Shown: positions 29,782 to 38,839 of the stretch, one piece after another
Numbering within the stretch: the stretch's first letter is position 1
Layout: every line of letters begins with the position of its first letter
Source: Flavobacterium akiainvivens
GTDB lineage: Bacteria; Bacteroidota; Bacteroidia; Flavobacteriales; Flavobacteriaceae
NCBI RefSeq assembly: GCF_001278115.1
Contig: NZ_LIYD01000005.1
Location: forward strand, 976,924 to 1,040,923
Length of the DNA stretch: 64,000 nucleotides
Direction of reading: 5' to 3'
The notes under the pieces: generated by a model
Databases searched by the model: none
Seen by the model: only the letters and a program-made list of their open reading frames with translations
Told to the model about the DNA's origin: nothing
Position numbers and translations under genes: made by a program

Positions 29782-30612
29782 ATGAAGATCAAATCATTGG
29801 CTATATCTTTATTAGCTGTTGCGAGTAGTTTTGGGCAAACCGTAAAGGTTATGAGCTATAACATTCGCCTTGATGTTGAGAGTGATGGCATTAACCGCTG
29901 GGATAACCGTAAGGCCATGCTGTCAGGACAGGTACAGTTCTATGAACCTGACTTTATGGGCATACAGGAAGGGCTACCCCACCAGGTGCAATACCTTGAT
30001 AGTGTGCTAACTATCTATAAATACATTGGTGTAGGCCGCGATGACGGCAACAACCAGGGCGAGTTTTCTGCCATATTTTATAACGAGAAAAAGTATAAGC
30101 CGATACAGCAGTCTACCTTCTGGCTCTCGCAAACCCCTGATAAACCGGGGCTTGGTTGGGATGCCGCCTGTAACAGGGTATGTACCTACGGCCTTTTTGA
30201 AGACCTTAAGACCAAGAAGCAGGTATGGGTATTTAACACCCATTTTGACCACTTAGGTAATGTGGCACGTGTAGAAAGCGCCAAACTTATACTTAAGAAA
30301 ATCAATGAGTTAAACACTAAAAACCTGCCATTTATCTTAACAGGTGACTTTAATCTTGAAGAGGATTCAGAAAGCATAAAGCTTATTGCCAGCCACCTGA
30401 ACGATAGCAAAGCCGTTGCTAATCAAACGTTTGGGCCTGATGGTACATTTAATGCATTTGAGTTCAATAAACCGGTAACCAAACGCATTGATTATGCATT
30501 TACATCAAAATCAGGAATATCAGTTGAAAAATATGCAGTATTAAGCGATTCTAAAGACTGCCGGTATCCCAGCGACCATCCTCCGGTATATGTAGAAACA
30601 GAATTAAAGTAG
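29782..30612 (+). CDS. Secreted endonuclease/exonuclease/phosphatase-family protein
   Basis: 277 residues from the start at 29782, chosen because MKIKSLAISLLAVASSFGQ is a clean signal peptide; ATG at 29767 is also in frame. The DNase I-like fold motifs are present: VMSYNIRLD, GIQEGLPHQ with the metal Glu, NTHFDHLGN, LTGDFNLEED and the C-terminal PSDHPPVYV with the catalytic His. Family members cleave phosphodiesters in nucleic acids or sphingomyelin-type lipids; the substrate is not clear. It lies downstream of the conserved gene at 29463. Confidence 0.88.
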   Translation: MKIKSLAISLLAVASSFGQTVKVMSYNIRLDVESDGINRWDNRKAMLSGQVQFYEPDFMGIQEGLPHQVQYLDSVLTIYKYIGVGRDDGNNQGEFSAIFYNEKKYKPIQQSTFWLSQTPDKPGLGWDAACNRVCTYGLFEDLKTKKQVWVFNTHFDHLGNVARVESAKLILKKINELNTKNLPFILTGDFNLEEDSESIKLIASHLNDSKAVANQTFGPDGTFNAFEFNKPVTKRIDYAFTSKSGISVEKYAVLSDSKDCRYPSDHPPVYVETELK

Positions 30613-30619
30613 CCATGGG

Positions 30620-30859
30620 CTACTTTTTCTTTTTTGAATATAAAGTACTGGATACAAATAAGATAACTCTATTATTTCGCTGCTTTTTAATCAGGCTCCA
30701 ATTGATAATAAGACCGGTTACGCATATAGCCATAAGGGTTATAAGGAGGCTTACGTAGATAATCTCGTCAAAAGTATCTACATAAGGTATCTTGAGTACA
30801 AAAAAATACAGGGAAACTATAAAGGTGAGCACTGAAAGTATCAGGGAAAAAAGCTTCAT
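30620..30859 (-). CDS. Small two-helix membrane protein
   Basis: 79 residues with two membrane segments at about 4-24 and 36-57, followed by a Lys-rich end (LYSKKKK). No family is recognised. It is the last of a group of minus-strand genes, but a gap of 75 bases separates it from the next one. Confidence 0.6.
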   Translation of the reverse strand: MKLFSLILSVLTFIVSLYFFVLKIPYVDTFDEIIYVSLLITLMAICVTGLIINWSLIKKQRNNRVILFVSSTLYSKKKK

Positions 30860-30934
30860 ATCAAGGGGTTAGGTGCGTGTCAACATATATAACGCTAAAA
30901 AAAGGAATAAAGTATAATTAAACCCTGAAATACT

Positions 30935-31429
30935 TTACATTGCCAGTAGCATCTCCCCCATACTAATGTATGCCTTTTTGCTCCCTGCAATACGGTACTG
31001 AAAGGTATATTCTATATCACCCTCTATAAAATCCTTATAAAAATTGGTGTCATAAATCATACGCTCCTGGGTATCAGCATCAGGCGGCATTAGTGAAAGA
31101 TCTTTGTTACAAACACCCTCTACAACAAACTCATATACGTTTTTCTCAAAGGTTTTAATGGTCCCATTAAGGTTAAAATCCTCGCTATCAACATTTTTAT
31201 AGATATCCATATCCAGCTTGATATCATGATCTTTATACTCAGCAGCTATGCTGTGTTCGTTTTCTTTAAATTTAAAACTGCCATCAGCCTTAAAAAACTC
31301 TTTAAAGCCATCAAATACCCGCTTAATTTCAGAGCGCTTAAGTTCCTTACGCTTAAACTCATAGCGCTTTTTATAGTCGTCGTGTTCTGATTTTATATCT
31401 ATTTTTATTTTGAGGTAACCAACATCCAT
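30935..31429 (-). CDS. Protein of unknown function
   Basis: 164 residues, highly charged, no signal peptide. A Lys/Glu-rich helix (YEFKRKELKRSEIKRVFDGF) is followed by beta-rich segments (FKFKENEHSIAAEYKDHDIK, YEFVVEGVCNKDLSL). It is 11 bases downstream of the gene at 31441 and clearly co-transcribed with it. Not recognised. Confidence 0.65.
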   Translation of the reverse strand: MDVGYLKIKIDIKSEHDDYKKRYEFKRKELKRSEIKRVFDGFKEFFKADGSFKFKENEHSIAAEYKDHDIKLDMDIYKNVDSEDFNLNGTIKTFEKNVYEFVVEGVCNKDLSLMPPDADTQERMIYDTNFYKDFIEGDIEYTFQYRIAGSKKAYISMGEMLLAM

Positions 31430-31440
31430 AGTGTATAGTA

Positions 31441-31701
31441 TTAAATTTCAGCCACTTTAGGCTTAAAGAAGTTTACAAAAAAGAATTTATCAGGCTCAAG
31501 CCCGGCATCGGTAAGCATTTGCTTAACCTGACCTTGTTTATCGGCAGAAACATTCAGGAATAGCAAAAAAGCCGCAAGGTTTTCAAATCTGAAGCTAAGC
31601 GGTGTGTTTAGCGAATATGCCGTAAATGAATATGCCGCAGATGCAACATCTACCCCATTCTTCTCAAAGGCCTTTATTATTTCAGAAAAATCATTTTGCA
31701 T
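31441..31701 (-). CDS. Small protein of unknown function
   Basis: 86 residues, mostly helical with a hydrophobic middle (SFRFENLAAFLLFLNVSAD), no clear membrane helix. It is co-directional with, and 11 bases upstream of, the gene at 30935. An AT-rich region of about 85 bases lies between it and the XRE regulator gene. Not recognised. Confidence 0.6.
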   Translation of the reverse strand: MQNDFSEIIKAFEKNGVDVASAAYSFTAYSLNTPLSFRFENLAAFLLFLNVSADKQGQVKQMLTDAGLEPDKFFFVNFFKPKVAEI

Positions 31702-31785
31702 AACGGGTTGTAATTAGTTTAGACATTCCGGTTAACAGGACATATCCAAATTATTAATTTAATTACAATCCGCTTCTTAAAATAG

Positions 31786-32160
31786 CTATAAATTTTTCTT
31801 CCGCAGGGTCTCTAAAGCTATTTTTAATGCCTCTATAGTAGTGTTCTGGGCTTCAATAGTTTTAAGTAAAGCCTGTTTTTCTGCTTCAAAATCCCGTGTT
31901 TGGGGTTCTGCCACAGCATATATGGGAGATGACTTGTAACCTTTATTTTTTAAATAAAGGTCTTCATTAACAAATTCATCTAATGTTAGCTTGTACTCTG
32001 CACATATGCTTTGCATCACCTCTATCTTAGGCGTAGAAATGCCGCGAACATAGGTACCCACAACGCTTTTCTTAAGGCCAAAGTTAGCCCCAAACTCATC
32101 CTGCGACAAATAATTATTTTCGCACAAATATTTAATATTTAAGCCAATAAAATTCCTCAT
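31786..32160 (-). CDS. XRE-family transcriptional regulator
   Basis: 124 residues. The helix-turn-helix is at about 17-40 (LSQDEFGANFGLKKSVVGTY followed by VRGISTPKIE), and the C-terminal 40 residues form a short coiled coil (LLKTIEAQNTTIEALKIALE). This form, an N-terminal HTH with a coiled-coil tail, is typical of phage-like or stress regulators. It is divergent from a 63-residue gene with a separate HTH-like look; the 106-base AT-rich space between them is the likely operator region. Confidence 0.8.
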   Translation of the reverse strand: MRNFIGLNIKYLCENNYLSQDEFGANFGLKKSVVGTYVRGISTPKIEVMQSICAEYKLTLDEFVNEDLYLKNKGYKSSPIYAVAEPQTRDFEAEKQALLKTIEAQNTTIEALKIALETLRKKNL

Positions 32161-32266
32161 GCATTTTATAATTATTTTAACACCTGATTTATTTTTGTTT
32201 TTGCAATTATTTATTTAAATTTAACTTTATAAATATACAGATTTTTTTTGCATATTATAAAAATTT

Positions 32267-32458
32267 ATGAAAGCAAGTGATTTTTTAAAAGCCAGAAACG
32301 AGCAAATTATAAGCCGGTACCAACAACTTAAAGTAAAACGAATCCCCTCTTATGAAGCAAAACAGCAAATTAGCAAGGAGTTTGGAGATCTTTCCATCTC
32401 TACCATAGACCAGATTATATACAATAAAAAGTACAGCAACAGCCCACTTGAAAAATAA
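32267..32458 (+). CDS. Small HTH-like protein
   Basis: 63 residues, basic. The segment SYEAKQQISKEFGDLSISTI followed by DQIIYNKKY has the spacing of a helix-turn-helix of the resolvase or Mor type. It is divergent from the XRE regulator. A hairpin follows the stop. The pair may be a small regulatory switch; no toxin-like partner is seen. Confidence 0.6.
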   Translation: MKASDFLKARNEQIISRYQQLKVKRIPSYEAKQQISKEFGDLSISTIDQIIYNKKYSNSPLEK

Positions 32459-32461
32459 AAA

Positions 32462-32483
32462 ACGCCCCACAAATGCGGGGCGT
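32462..32483. terminator. GC-rich hairpin, likely terminator
   Basis: ACGCCCC (32462-32468) and GGGGCGT (32477-32483) form a 7-bp stem with an 8-base loop, preceded by an A-run. The T tail is poor on the plus strand and better on the minus strand. Confidence 0.6.
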
Positions 32484-32803
32484 CTATTATTTCAAACCTG
32501 TTGTTGTGTCTTAACAGATTATTTTACTTCTTCAAAACTAATAGCGCCTATATATCAACCACTTACAATATAATGGTACAAATAGGGTACTAAATTAAAA
32601 TAATTTATCTTTACTTTACAAGATACTTATTAGAGAAAATATAGCCTAAATATGAAAATATCTAAGTAAACTTATGAATTAAGGTAGTTTACACATTTTA
32701 CCTGTTTGATATTTTTTACGTTTTAGCTAATTTTTATGGTTTTTTAATCTTCTACTTCACTTAAATTTTCTTTGTAGAAATTTACACTATTTTGAGAGAT
32801 TTT
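32484..32803. other. AT-rich stretch without gene
   Basis: About 320 bases of strongly AT-rich sequence. No start-stop frame of useful length, tRNA or clear promoter was seen. It is the left flank of the proposed island and next to a broken gene. Confidence 0.6.
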
Positions 32804-33190
32804 CTATATAATAAGGAGCTCATATCCCTCCCTAAGGTCGGGACGGACGTACTGCTTTTCGGTAAAGGCTTTATCAATTCCCTTCAGGTAATATCCCTCT
32901 TATCCATTTTCCAGTGGCTTTTGCCAATGTAAAAATCCGATACGGCTTGATTGGCAAAATCATGGTTTTCCTGGATATTCGGTAAAGCGGCCTTAAGCTT
33001 CTCTATAACCAGGCCGTAGTTGTGCAGCATACACTGGTTGATGCTTTCTGAATGCGTGAAATAAGGAATTATATCAGGTCCTCCCAGCCTTGCGCATTCC
33101 TCTATACCCTGCCCGTTCACAACAAAGCACAACCCGTAATTGTCCAATCCAATGCCTTTGCCTTGGAAGGGTGGCTTTCCTGTACATAAA
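32804..33190 (-). pseudogene. Broken gene: N-terminally truncated and frameshifted
   Basis: A minus-strand frame from about 33190 (CTGKPPFQGKGIGLDNYG, no proper start) runs through NGQGIEECARLGGPDII to SHWKMDK and stops at 32884. In the next frame the protein sense appears to go on as EGYYLKGIDKAFTEKQYVRP and DLREGYELL to a stop at 32804. Loss of the start and one frameshift near 32895 explain this best. The family is not known to me; the fragment looks soluble and helical. It lies beside the left att-like repeat, fitting decay at an insertion border. Confidence 0.5.
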
Positions 33191-33379
33191 ATAAATCGAC
33201 ACGATCACGCCCAGAGATATCAGCTCCGTTGCGATAACGGGGAGCAGATTTCCAAGACTTGTCGCGCCAAGGAGCGTTACCCGAACAAATGTCGAACTAT
33301 TTTGAGAAAGACTTGGAACGTTTGTCTAGATTGTTTTGACTATTTCACTAACTCGTACACATTAGAACAATAGAAAGTT
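33191..33379. other. Stretch without convincing gene, possible coding remnant
   Basis: No confident gene. A minus-strand frame gives a hydrophobic stretch (TSLGNLLPVIATELISLGVI) that resembles a membrane helix but has no start and no clear continuation; it may be another fragment. Confidence 0.3.
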
Positions 33380-33442
33380 AAGAGTTCGAATCCCTGACGG
33401 CCCACAGAAAGACAAACAAAGCCATTGGATTCCAATGGCTTT
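33380..33442 (+). repeat. Left att-like repeat: tRNA 3'-end fragment plus terminator
   Basis: GAGTTCGAATCCCTGACGG then CCCACA resembles the T-loop (TTCGAAT) and 3' acceptor strand of a tRNA; the 5' part of a tRNA is missing. A 12-bp hairpin (AAAGCCATTGGA / TCCAATGGCTTT, 33418-33442) with a T-rich tail follows, as for a tRNA terminator; it can also end the PAP2 gene from the other strand. The block is repeated directly at 45088-45153. Confidence 0.65.
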
Positions 33443-33448
33443 GTTATT

Positions 33449-34228
33449 TTAAAATGTTTTCACAAATCCTATTCCAGCATTTTTGCCATCGTAAAATGGC
33501 ATTATAAAAGAAGTAGGGTGTGTTTCTTCTTTCTTTCCGAAAAGTGTTTTACTGATAAACGGGTTTACCCAATAGGCAATTTTAGTGCTTAATATACCAA
33601 TACCTGCTCCAGCTGCAACATCGGTAAGCCAGTGGCGATTATTGTATATCCTGAATAGCCCAGTACCGGTAGCAACGGCATACCCGGCGATACCATACCA
33701 AACCGATTTATCTTTATATTCCTGACATAAAAATTCGGCTCCGGCAAAGGCGGTTGCAGTATGCCCGGATGGGAAAGAGTTCTTAGATGTACCATCCGGA
33801 CGTTCTATATGCGATATTGATTTTAATGCAAAAACAGTGCTGCTCATAATAATATAAGATGTTGCCAGTATAACACCCCTGTCACGTAGGTTGTGCTTTG
33901 CCCTTACACCAAAAGCGTCCAGTGCAAATACTGATGCAGCAGGTGCCCACTGGCTAAAATCGTCTATAGATGTTTTTTGGTCAATGTCTTCTTTTACTTC
34001 TTCCCTTATCTGTGTGTTAAAACTTTTCAGCTGGTCGTTTTCTATACCTATAACACCATAGCCTATAAGTATAGTAGGTATAATAAGCTGTTTGTAATTA
34101 AACTTGAGTTTTTGTATGGTATCAACTTTTAAGCTGTCCTGTACAGTATAGGCTTTTACAGTGTCGTCCTGTGCATTGGAAAGTTGCACAATTAGAAGAC
34201 AGGCAAATAAAATTACGATTTTCCTCAT
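33449..34228 (-). CDS. PAP2-family phosphatase
   Basis: 259 residues with a signal peptide (cleaved near SNAQ) and the three PAP2 motifs in order: K(x6)RP as KSISHIERP, PSGH in SFPSGHTATAF, and R(x5)H(x3)D as RIYNNRHWLTDVAAG. Hydrophobic stretches around the motifs give a membrane-bound enzyme with a periplasmic active site. Such enzymes remove phosphate from undecaprenyl diphosphate, phosphatidate or lipid A. It is downstream of an LTA-synthase-like gene and a two-component system, which hints at a role in envelope lipid phosphate editing. Substrate not fixed. Confidence 0.88.
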   Translation of the reverse strand: MRKIVILFACLLIVQLSNAQDDTVKAYTVQDSLKVDTIQKLKFNYKQLIIPTILIGYGVIGIENDQLKSFNTQIREEVKEDIDQKTSIDDFSQWAPAASVFALDAFGVRAKHNLRDRGVILATSYIIMSSTVFALKSISHIERPDGTSKNSFPSGHTATAFAGAEFLCQEYKDKSVWYGIAGYAVATGTGLFRIYNNRHWLTDVAAGAGIGILSTKIAYWVNPFISKTLFGKKEETHPTSFIMPFYDGKNAGIGFVKTF

Positions 34229-34329
34229 GGTAAGGGGATTTAAAAAGTTTGCGTAATTTTATTTCATAAGATGGTCTTGTTTTTTTAGCTAAAGTCTGTA
34301 CAGATTTTGAATTTTTCCTGAACGCGAAA

Positions 34330-36288
34330 TTATTTAAGAAGCTTATGGTTAAACAGATAGTCAGCGGTTTGGTACCAAGCAATGGTTTCTTCTAAAAATG
34401 ATTGTTCCATAGGCAATGCTTTCAGGCTGTTGTTCTGTTTATTCCACAAATAAAAAGCCTGTTTGCGCTGGTCTGACAGTATCATTACTTTATCCTGTTT
34501 CATTAATGTTAGCTTTCGGTAGGTCCCCATAAGCGAACGTTCTTCAAATTCATTTCTAAGTACATTTTTTCCAAAGAAGTCAGAATCATAATTCCAGTGC
34601 AGCAAGCCAAAAAGCGTAGGGAATAAATCTATTTGTGAACACAGTTTGTTTATCTTTTGGTTTTGTGCTTCGGCCAGGTTTATAATAAAGGCTGGTATAT
34701 GATAGTTGGCCACATCAATTTCGTCTTTACCGGCGCTGCTGGCACAATGGTCGGCTACAATAACAAAAACCGTATTTTTAAACCAGGGCTTTGTTTTGGC
34801 ATCGGCAAAAAATTCACGCAGTGCAAAATCAGTATATTTAACCGCACCCGAACGCCCCGTGCCCGACGGAATGTCTATTTTTCCTGACGGATAAGTATAT
34901 GGCCTGTGGTTAGAGGTGGTCATTACAAAATTGAAAAAAGGTTGCCCGGCAGCATATTGCTTGTCAGCCACACGCAGCATTTTGTTAAAAATATCTTCGT
35001 CGCAAATGCCCCACGCATTTTCAAAGGTTACCTCATTGTCTTCAATGTGGTTGCGCACTGCCTGAATTTCATCGCTCAGCACACTGCCGTGACCACGGTC
35101 GTAGATATTAAAGCCGTTTCCGCCAAAATAAGCGTTCATGTTATCAAAATAACCGTCGCCTCCATAAAAGAAGTTACTGTCATATCCTTTGGCTTTAAAT
35201 ACACTGTTTACGGTATAAAGGTTTGCATTATCCGGCCGTTTTACAATGCTCTGCCCAGGTGTGGGTGGTATACAAAGTGTTACAGCTTCCATACCGCGAA
35301 CGGTGCGCGTACCCGTAGCATACAGGTTATCAAAGAATACACTCTTTTGTGCCAGGCTGTCCAGAAACGGGGTAATGTTTTCGGTATTGCCAAATTCTTT
35401 CATAAAGCTACCGCTAAGGCTTTCTACCAAGATGAACACTACATTCTTCTTTTGCTCAGACGGAAGACTATCGGTAATCTTGCGGTGGATGGAATAATTT
35501 TCTTTGGTATAAAAAGCATTAGGCCCGCCCAGTTTTTTGCGTACCAATGCAAATGCTTTGTCGTTATTTATCGTAGTATAAAACTCAGTATATTTCATCT
35601 GATTGTTACGGAAAGCCGCAAAAAAAGAGTAAATACCTGATTTAGATATTTCAGAATTATAGCGGTTTGTGCTCCACTCTGCCATGCTGTTGTTAATGAA
35701 AAACACGAAGATAAACACCACAGTAACTGTGCTGCCTAAAACATACAGGCGTTGTTTTATAGATACTTTTACACTAAATGAAGTAGCAAACGCACCCGTT
35801 TTGTAAAACAGGAACAATATGCCCCCGCTTATGCATAACACTCCGCCTATGAGTAGTGGTAATGGATAAGACTGGTTAATATTTGCCATTACCTCATGGG
35901 TATAAATGAGATAATCTACCGCTATAAAGTTAAAACGGGTTTTAAACTCATCCCAAAATGTAATTTCGGCAAAAAAGGTAAATACTATGATAGTTATAGT
36001 AAGAGCGGTAAAGAACCATACCAGCCCCTTATCTATCCACGAACCCACAAAACGATTGGGCATTAGTGTGTAGTAAATAACTGCCGGTATACATACAAAG
36101 GCTACAGTGCCTAAATCGAAAAACAGGCCGGTAAGTAATGTTTGCAGTACATGCAGTATATTCCACGAAACCTCATCATATTGCCAGATGAAGAAACAAA
36201 CCCTCAACAACTGACAAACAATAAGGAACCAACAAATAAAGTGTACTAAAACCGAAAACCTGCCCGATTTATTTAATTTCTGAAACAT
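34330..36288 (-). CDS. LTA-synthase/sulfatase-family phosphotransferase
   Basis: 652 residues. Five N-terminal membrane helices (to about 210) are followed by an alkaline-phosphatase-fold domain: KNVVFILVESLSGS with the metal-binding Glu, TGTRTVRGMEAV with the probable nucleophile Thr, LYTVNSVFKAKGYDSNFFYG, and NTVFVIVADHCAS with metal Asp-His. Family members move phosphoglycerol or phosphoethanolamine to envelope glycans or lipids on the outer face of the inner membrane. The donor and acceptor here are unknown. It lies between the PAP2 gene and a TonB receptor gene, all on one strand. Confidence 0.88.
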   Translation of the reverse strand: MFQKLNKSGRFSVLVHFICWFLIVCQLLRVCFFIWQYDEVSWNILHVLQTLLTGLFFDLGTVAFVCIPAVIYYTLMPNRFVGSWIDKGLVWFFTALTITIIVFTFFAEITFWDEFKTRFNFIAVDYLIYTHEVMANINQSYPLPLLIGGVLCISGGILFLFYKTGAFATSFSVKVSIKQRLYVLGSTVTVVFIFVFFINNSMAEWSTNRYNSEISKSGIYSFFAAFRNNQMKYTEFYTTINNDKAFALVRKKLGGPNAFYTKENYSIHRKITDSLPSEQKKNVVFILVESLSGSFMKEFGNTENITPFLDSLAQKSVFFDNLYATGTRTVRGMEAVTLCIPPTPGQSIVKRPDNANLYTVNSVFKAKGYDSNFFYGGDGYFDNMNAYFGGNGFNIYDRGHGSVLSDEIQAVRNHIEDNEVTFENAWGICDEDIFNKMLRVADKQYAAGQPFFNFVMTTSNHRPYTYPSGKIDIPSGTGRSGAVKYTDFALREFFADAKTKPWFKNTVFVIVADHCASSAGKDEIDVANYHIPAFIINLAEAQNQKINKLCSQIDLFPTLFGLLHWNYDSDFFGKNVLRNEFEERSLMGTYRKLTLMKQDKVMILSDQRKQAFYLWNKQNNSLKALPMEQSFLEETIAWYQTADYLFNHKLLK

Positions 36289-36368
36289 TGCATACTAAGT
36301 TTATGATGCAAGTTTCTAACCTAATTCTGAATTAAATTAGAATTTCTAATCTTGGGTTATTTAGTATT

Positions 36369-38780
36369 CTAAAATTTATAACTGTAACCGAAACGCACTA
36401 CCTGAGTTTCATAATAATCTTTACTGATGTAGCTAAAACCATTGCCCTGAACTTCTTTACGGATAACGAGCGTGTTGAACAAATCGGTAGCATTTAAAAA
36501 CAATTCGCCTTTGCCTTTTTGTATTACTTTCTTCAGACCAATATCAGTAGAAAAACGCCCGAGGGTTTTGCCCTGCGGAATAATATCGGGTGCCAGGTAG
36601 GCTGCCATAAGTTGTCCTGTAAGGGTAGACGAGAAAGTAAAGGTATTGTTCCACTTAACATTGCCTGATGTTATCTGTTGTTTTGTGGCTGAATAATTTG
36701 TGGGCTCAGGATACAGTATATCTACACTATAACCATCAATGGTGTTGCGGTATAGTGTAGCATTAAGGTTAAAAGAATACCATGAGGTGGCTTTGTATGA
36801 AAACATAACTTCAGAACCCATCATTTTGCTTTTACTGGCATTTTCAAAAACATTATAAATAAGTGTACTCCCTGGCGTGGTTGTGGCAATACGTGTAATG
36901 GTGCCCTCTACCTGCTTGTAGTATGCCGACGCAAAAAAGTAACCTTTCTCAAAATTAGTCTTATAACCCAATTCGGCAGTATTGGTAAATTGTGGGCGCA
37001 GGCCGGGATTACCCACTTTTATAATCTCGGCATCATCATATTTAGGAAAAATACGGATATCTACTTCATTAGGGCGGTCTACCCGGCGGTTATAAAACAA
37101 TGACAGTTTGTGGTTATCGTTTAATTTATATGCAAAGCGAAGTGATGGAAATGGCTCCAGATAATGGTAACCGTCTGTGCGGTAAACGGGGTGGTTAGGG
37201 TTCACTTCATATTCAAGATCAAGATATTCTACACGTACCCCTGCTTCAGCTTCAATTAGGTTAGTTTCATAAATATAGTTGCCATACACAGCGGGTATCG
37301 ATTCTTCATACGTTGCTTTCCCACCGGCATCAGCATCTATCACAGAGTTTTGACCGGGGTAGAACTGCATATTTGTTGGGATAATCCTGTTCCTGAATTT
37401 AAAACCGGCTTCAAATCTACCGGAAGATAACGGCTTTATGTAGTCTATATTTACGTCCAGTACATTTTCGTCTGACAAAAGTTTGAAAGCATCCCTCCCG
37501 GTAGAAGCTGGCAATATATTATCAAAAAAATATTTTTCATCTTCCCTGTGAAAAGTGTAGTTAACACCGGTATTAAGCACATGTCCGGCCTCTTTAAATT
37601 TATGCTGGTATGAAGCCGAAGCCATTACGGTAGTCTTTAGCTCATCTTCAAGAAACTGCCATAACCTCAGGCGCTCGGAATAATCTGCATTAAAAAATGG
37701 TTCATCCCCATTATCAATAATCTTTTCACTACCAAAAAGTGCCGAAAAAGCCAGAGTGTTGTTATCATTATAGTTCCAGTCGATACCCGTTTTAAGGTTG
37801 GTAAAATGCGTGTTTCGGTTGCGTTTGGTTTGCTGGTTTATTATAGTGCCGTCATCATAAGTACGGGTTACAAATTCATTTTTATTCAGCGTTTCGGTAT
37901 ACAGGTAATCACCCTGAAAGTAGATATTAATTTTTTCTTTACGATAGTTAAGTGACAATGAAGGATTTATTTTTGGAGTGAACTGGTATTGCGGACGAAT
38001 GGTTGGGAGGTTACCTTTACGCTGCCATAGCGCCCCTAAGCCTGATGCTAATCCCACTTTACCGTTTAACCCCTCATCTTTATTTTTTTTCAGGATGATG
38101 TTAATAATACCTGCATTGCCATTGGCATCATATTTAGAAGAAGGGTTATTAATAATTTCAATTTTTTCTATAGCCGATGCAGGCAGGTTGTCCAGTCCCG
38201 ACTGCGCGTTAAACCCTGTAAGTGCAGTTTGTTTTCCGTCTATAAGTATCATTACTTTATCATTACCGCGAAGCTGTACTTTACCATCCTGGGCGGTAAC
38301 GCCCGGCAGGTTTTGCATAGCCTGTAATACCGATCCTCCGCTTTGGGCAATGTTATCGGCAAGTGTAAATGTTTTTTTGTCCAGTTTATTGCCTATTTCA
38401 TCTTGCCGGGCGGTTATAACTACTTCGTCAAGTTGTTGGGCATCTGTGGTAAGTTGTAGTTTACCTATATTAAGAAATTCCGAAAGCGTACCCACAAACA
38501 GCTCTTTTGTAAATGTTTTATAACCCATAAAACGTATTTCGAGCAGGTAATTGCCGGGCGGTATGGGAGACAGGGTAAAGCTTCCTTCTTCGTTAGTGAT
38601 GGCAGTTGTTATAACTGTATTGGTTTTCGATTTTATAACAGCATTGGCATAAGCCACAGGTGTTGTACTGTCGGTTTCAGTTACAGTGCCGGAAATGGTT
38701 ACCTCCTTTACCTGCGCTATTGCTGCCTGATAAAAACACAGCATTAACAATGCTAAATAAATAATGGTGCTCTTTTTCAT
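36369..38780 (-). CDS. TonB-dependent receptor, outer-membrane beta-barrel family
   Basis: About 803 residues from the start at 38780, which gives the signal peptide MKKSTIIYLALLMLCFYQ; 12 further codons upstream are open. The order is a carboxypeptidase-D-like regulatory domain (about 25-105; VTISGTVTETDSTTPVAYAN), a plug (about 125-225; SGGSVLQAMQNLPGVTAQDG and ILIDGK), then a barrel of the OMP_b-brl_3 type ending in YETQVVRFGYSYKF with aromatic C-terminus. It imports or exports an unknown ligand with TonB/ExbBD energy. It is 60 bases downstream of the histidine kinase gene and may be under its control. Confidence 0.9.
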   Translation of the reverse strand: MKKSTIIYLALLMLCFYQAAIAQVKEVTISGTVTETDSTTPVAYANAVIKSKTNTVITTAITNEEGSFTLSPIPPGNYLLEIRFMGYKTFTKELFVGTLSEFLNIGKLQLTTDAQQLDEVVITARQDEIGNKLDKKTFTLADNIAQSGGSVLQAMQNLPGVTAQDGKVQLRGNDKVMILIDGKQTALTGFNAQSGLDNLPASAIEKIEIINNPSSKYDANGNAGIINIILKKNKDEGLNGKVGLASGLGALWQRKGNLPTIRPQYQFTPKINPSLSLNYRKEKINIYFQGDYLYTETLNKNEFVTRTYDDGTIINQQTKRNRNTHFTNLKTGIDWNYNDNNTLAFSALFGSEKIIDNGDEPFFNADYSERLRLWQFLEDELKTTVMASASYQHKFKEAGHVLNTGVNYTFHREDEKYFFDNILPASTGRDAFKLLSDENVLDVNIDYIKPLSSGRFEAGFKFRNRIIPTNMQFYPGQNSVIDADAGGKATYEESIPAVYGNYIYETNLIEAEAGVRVEYLDLEYEVNPNHPVYRTDGYHYLEPFPSLRFAYKLNDNHKLSLFYNRRVDRPNEVDIRIFPKYDDAEIIKVGNPGLRPQFTNTAELGYKTNFEKGYFFASAYYKQVEGTITRIATTTPGSTLIYNVFENASKSKMMGSEVMFSYKATSWYSFNLNATLYRNTIDGYSVDILYPEPTNYSATKQQITSGNVKWNNTFTFSSTLTGQLMAAYLAPDIIPQGKTLGRFSTDIGLKKVIQKGKGELFLNATDLFNTLVIRKEVQGNGFSYISKDYYETQVVRFGYSYKF

Positions 38781-38839
38781 AGTTGTACTTCGTTTTTTGA
38801 TATGGCGAAGTTGCAACCTGATTTGGAAGTAAATCTGAA

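Noticed and set aside
33140..33373. 77-codon plus-strand frame near the left repeat
   Set aside because: No family character, overlaps the broken gene on the other strand and ends just before the repeat.
33310..33406. Intact tRNA gene at the left repeat
   Set aside because: No 5' acceptor strand complementary to GGCCCAC and no D-arm or anticodon arm can be found upstream; only the 3' end is there.
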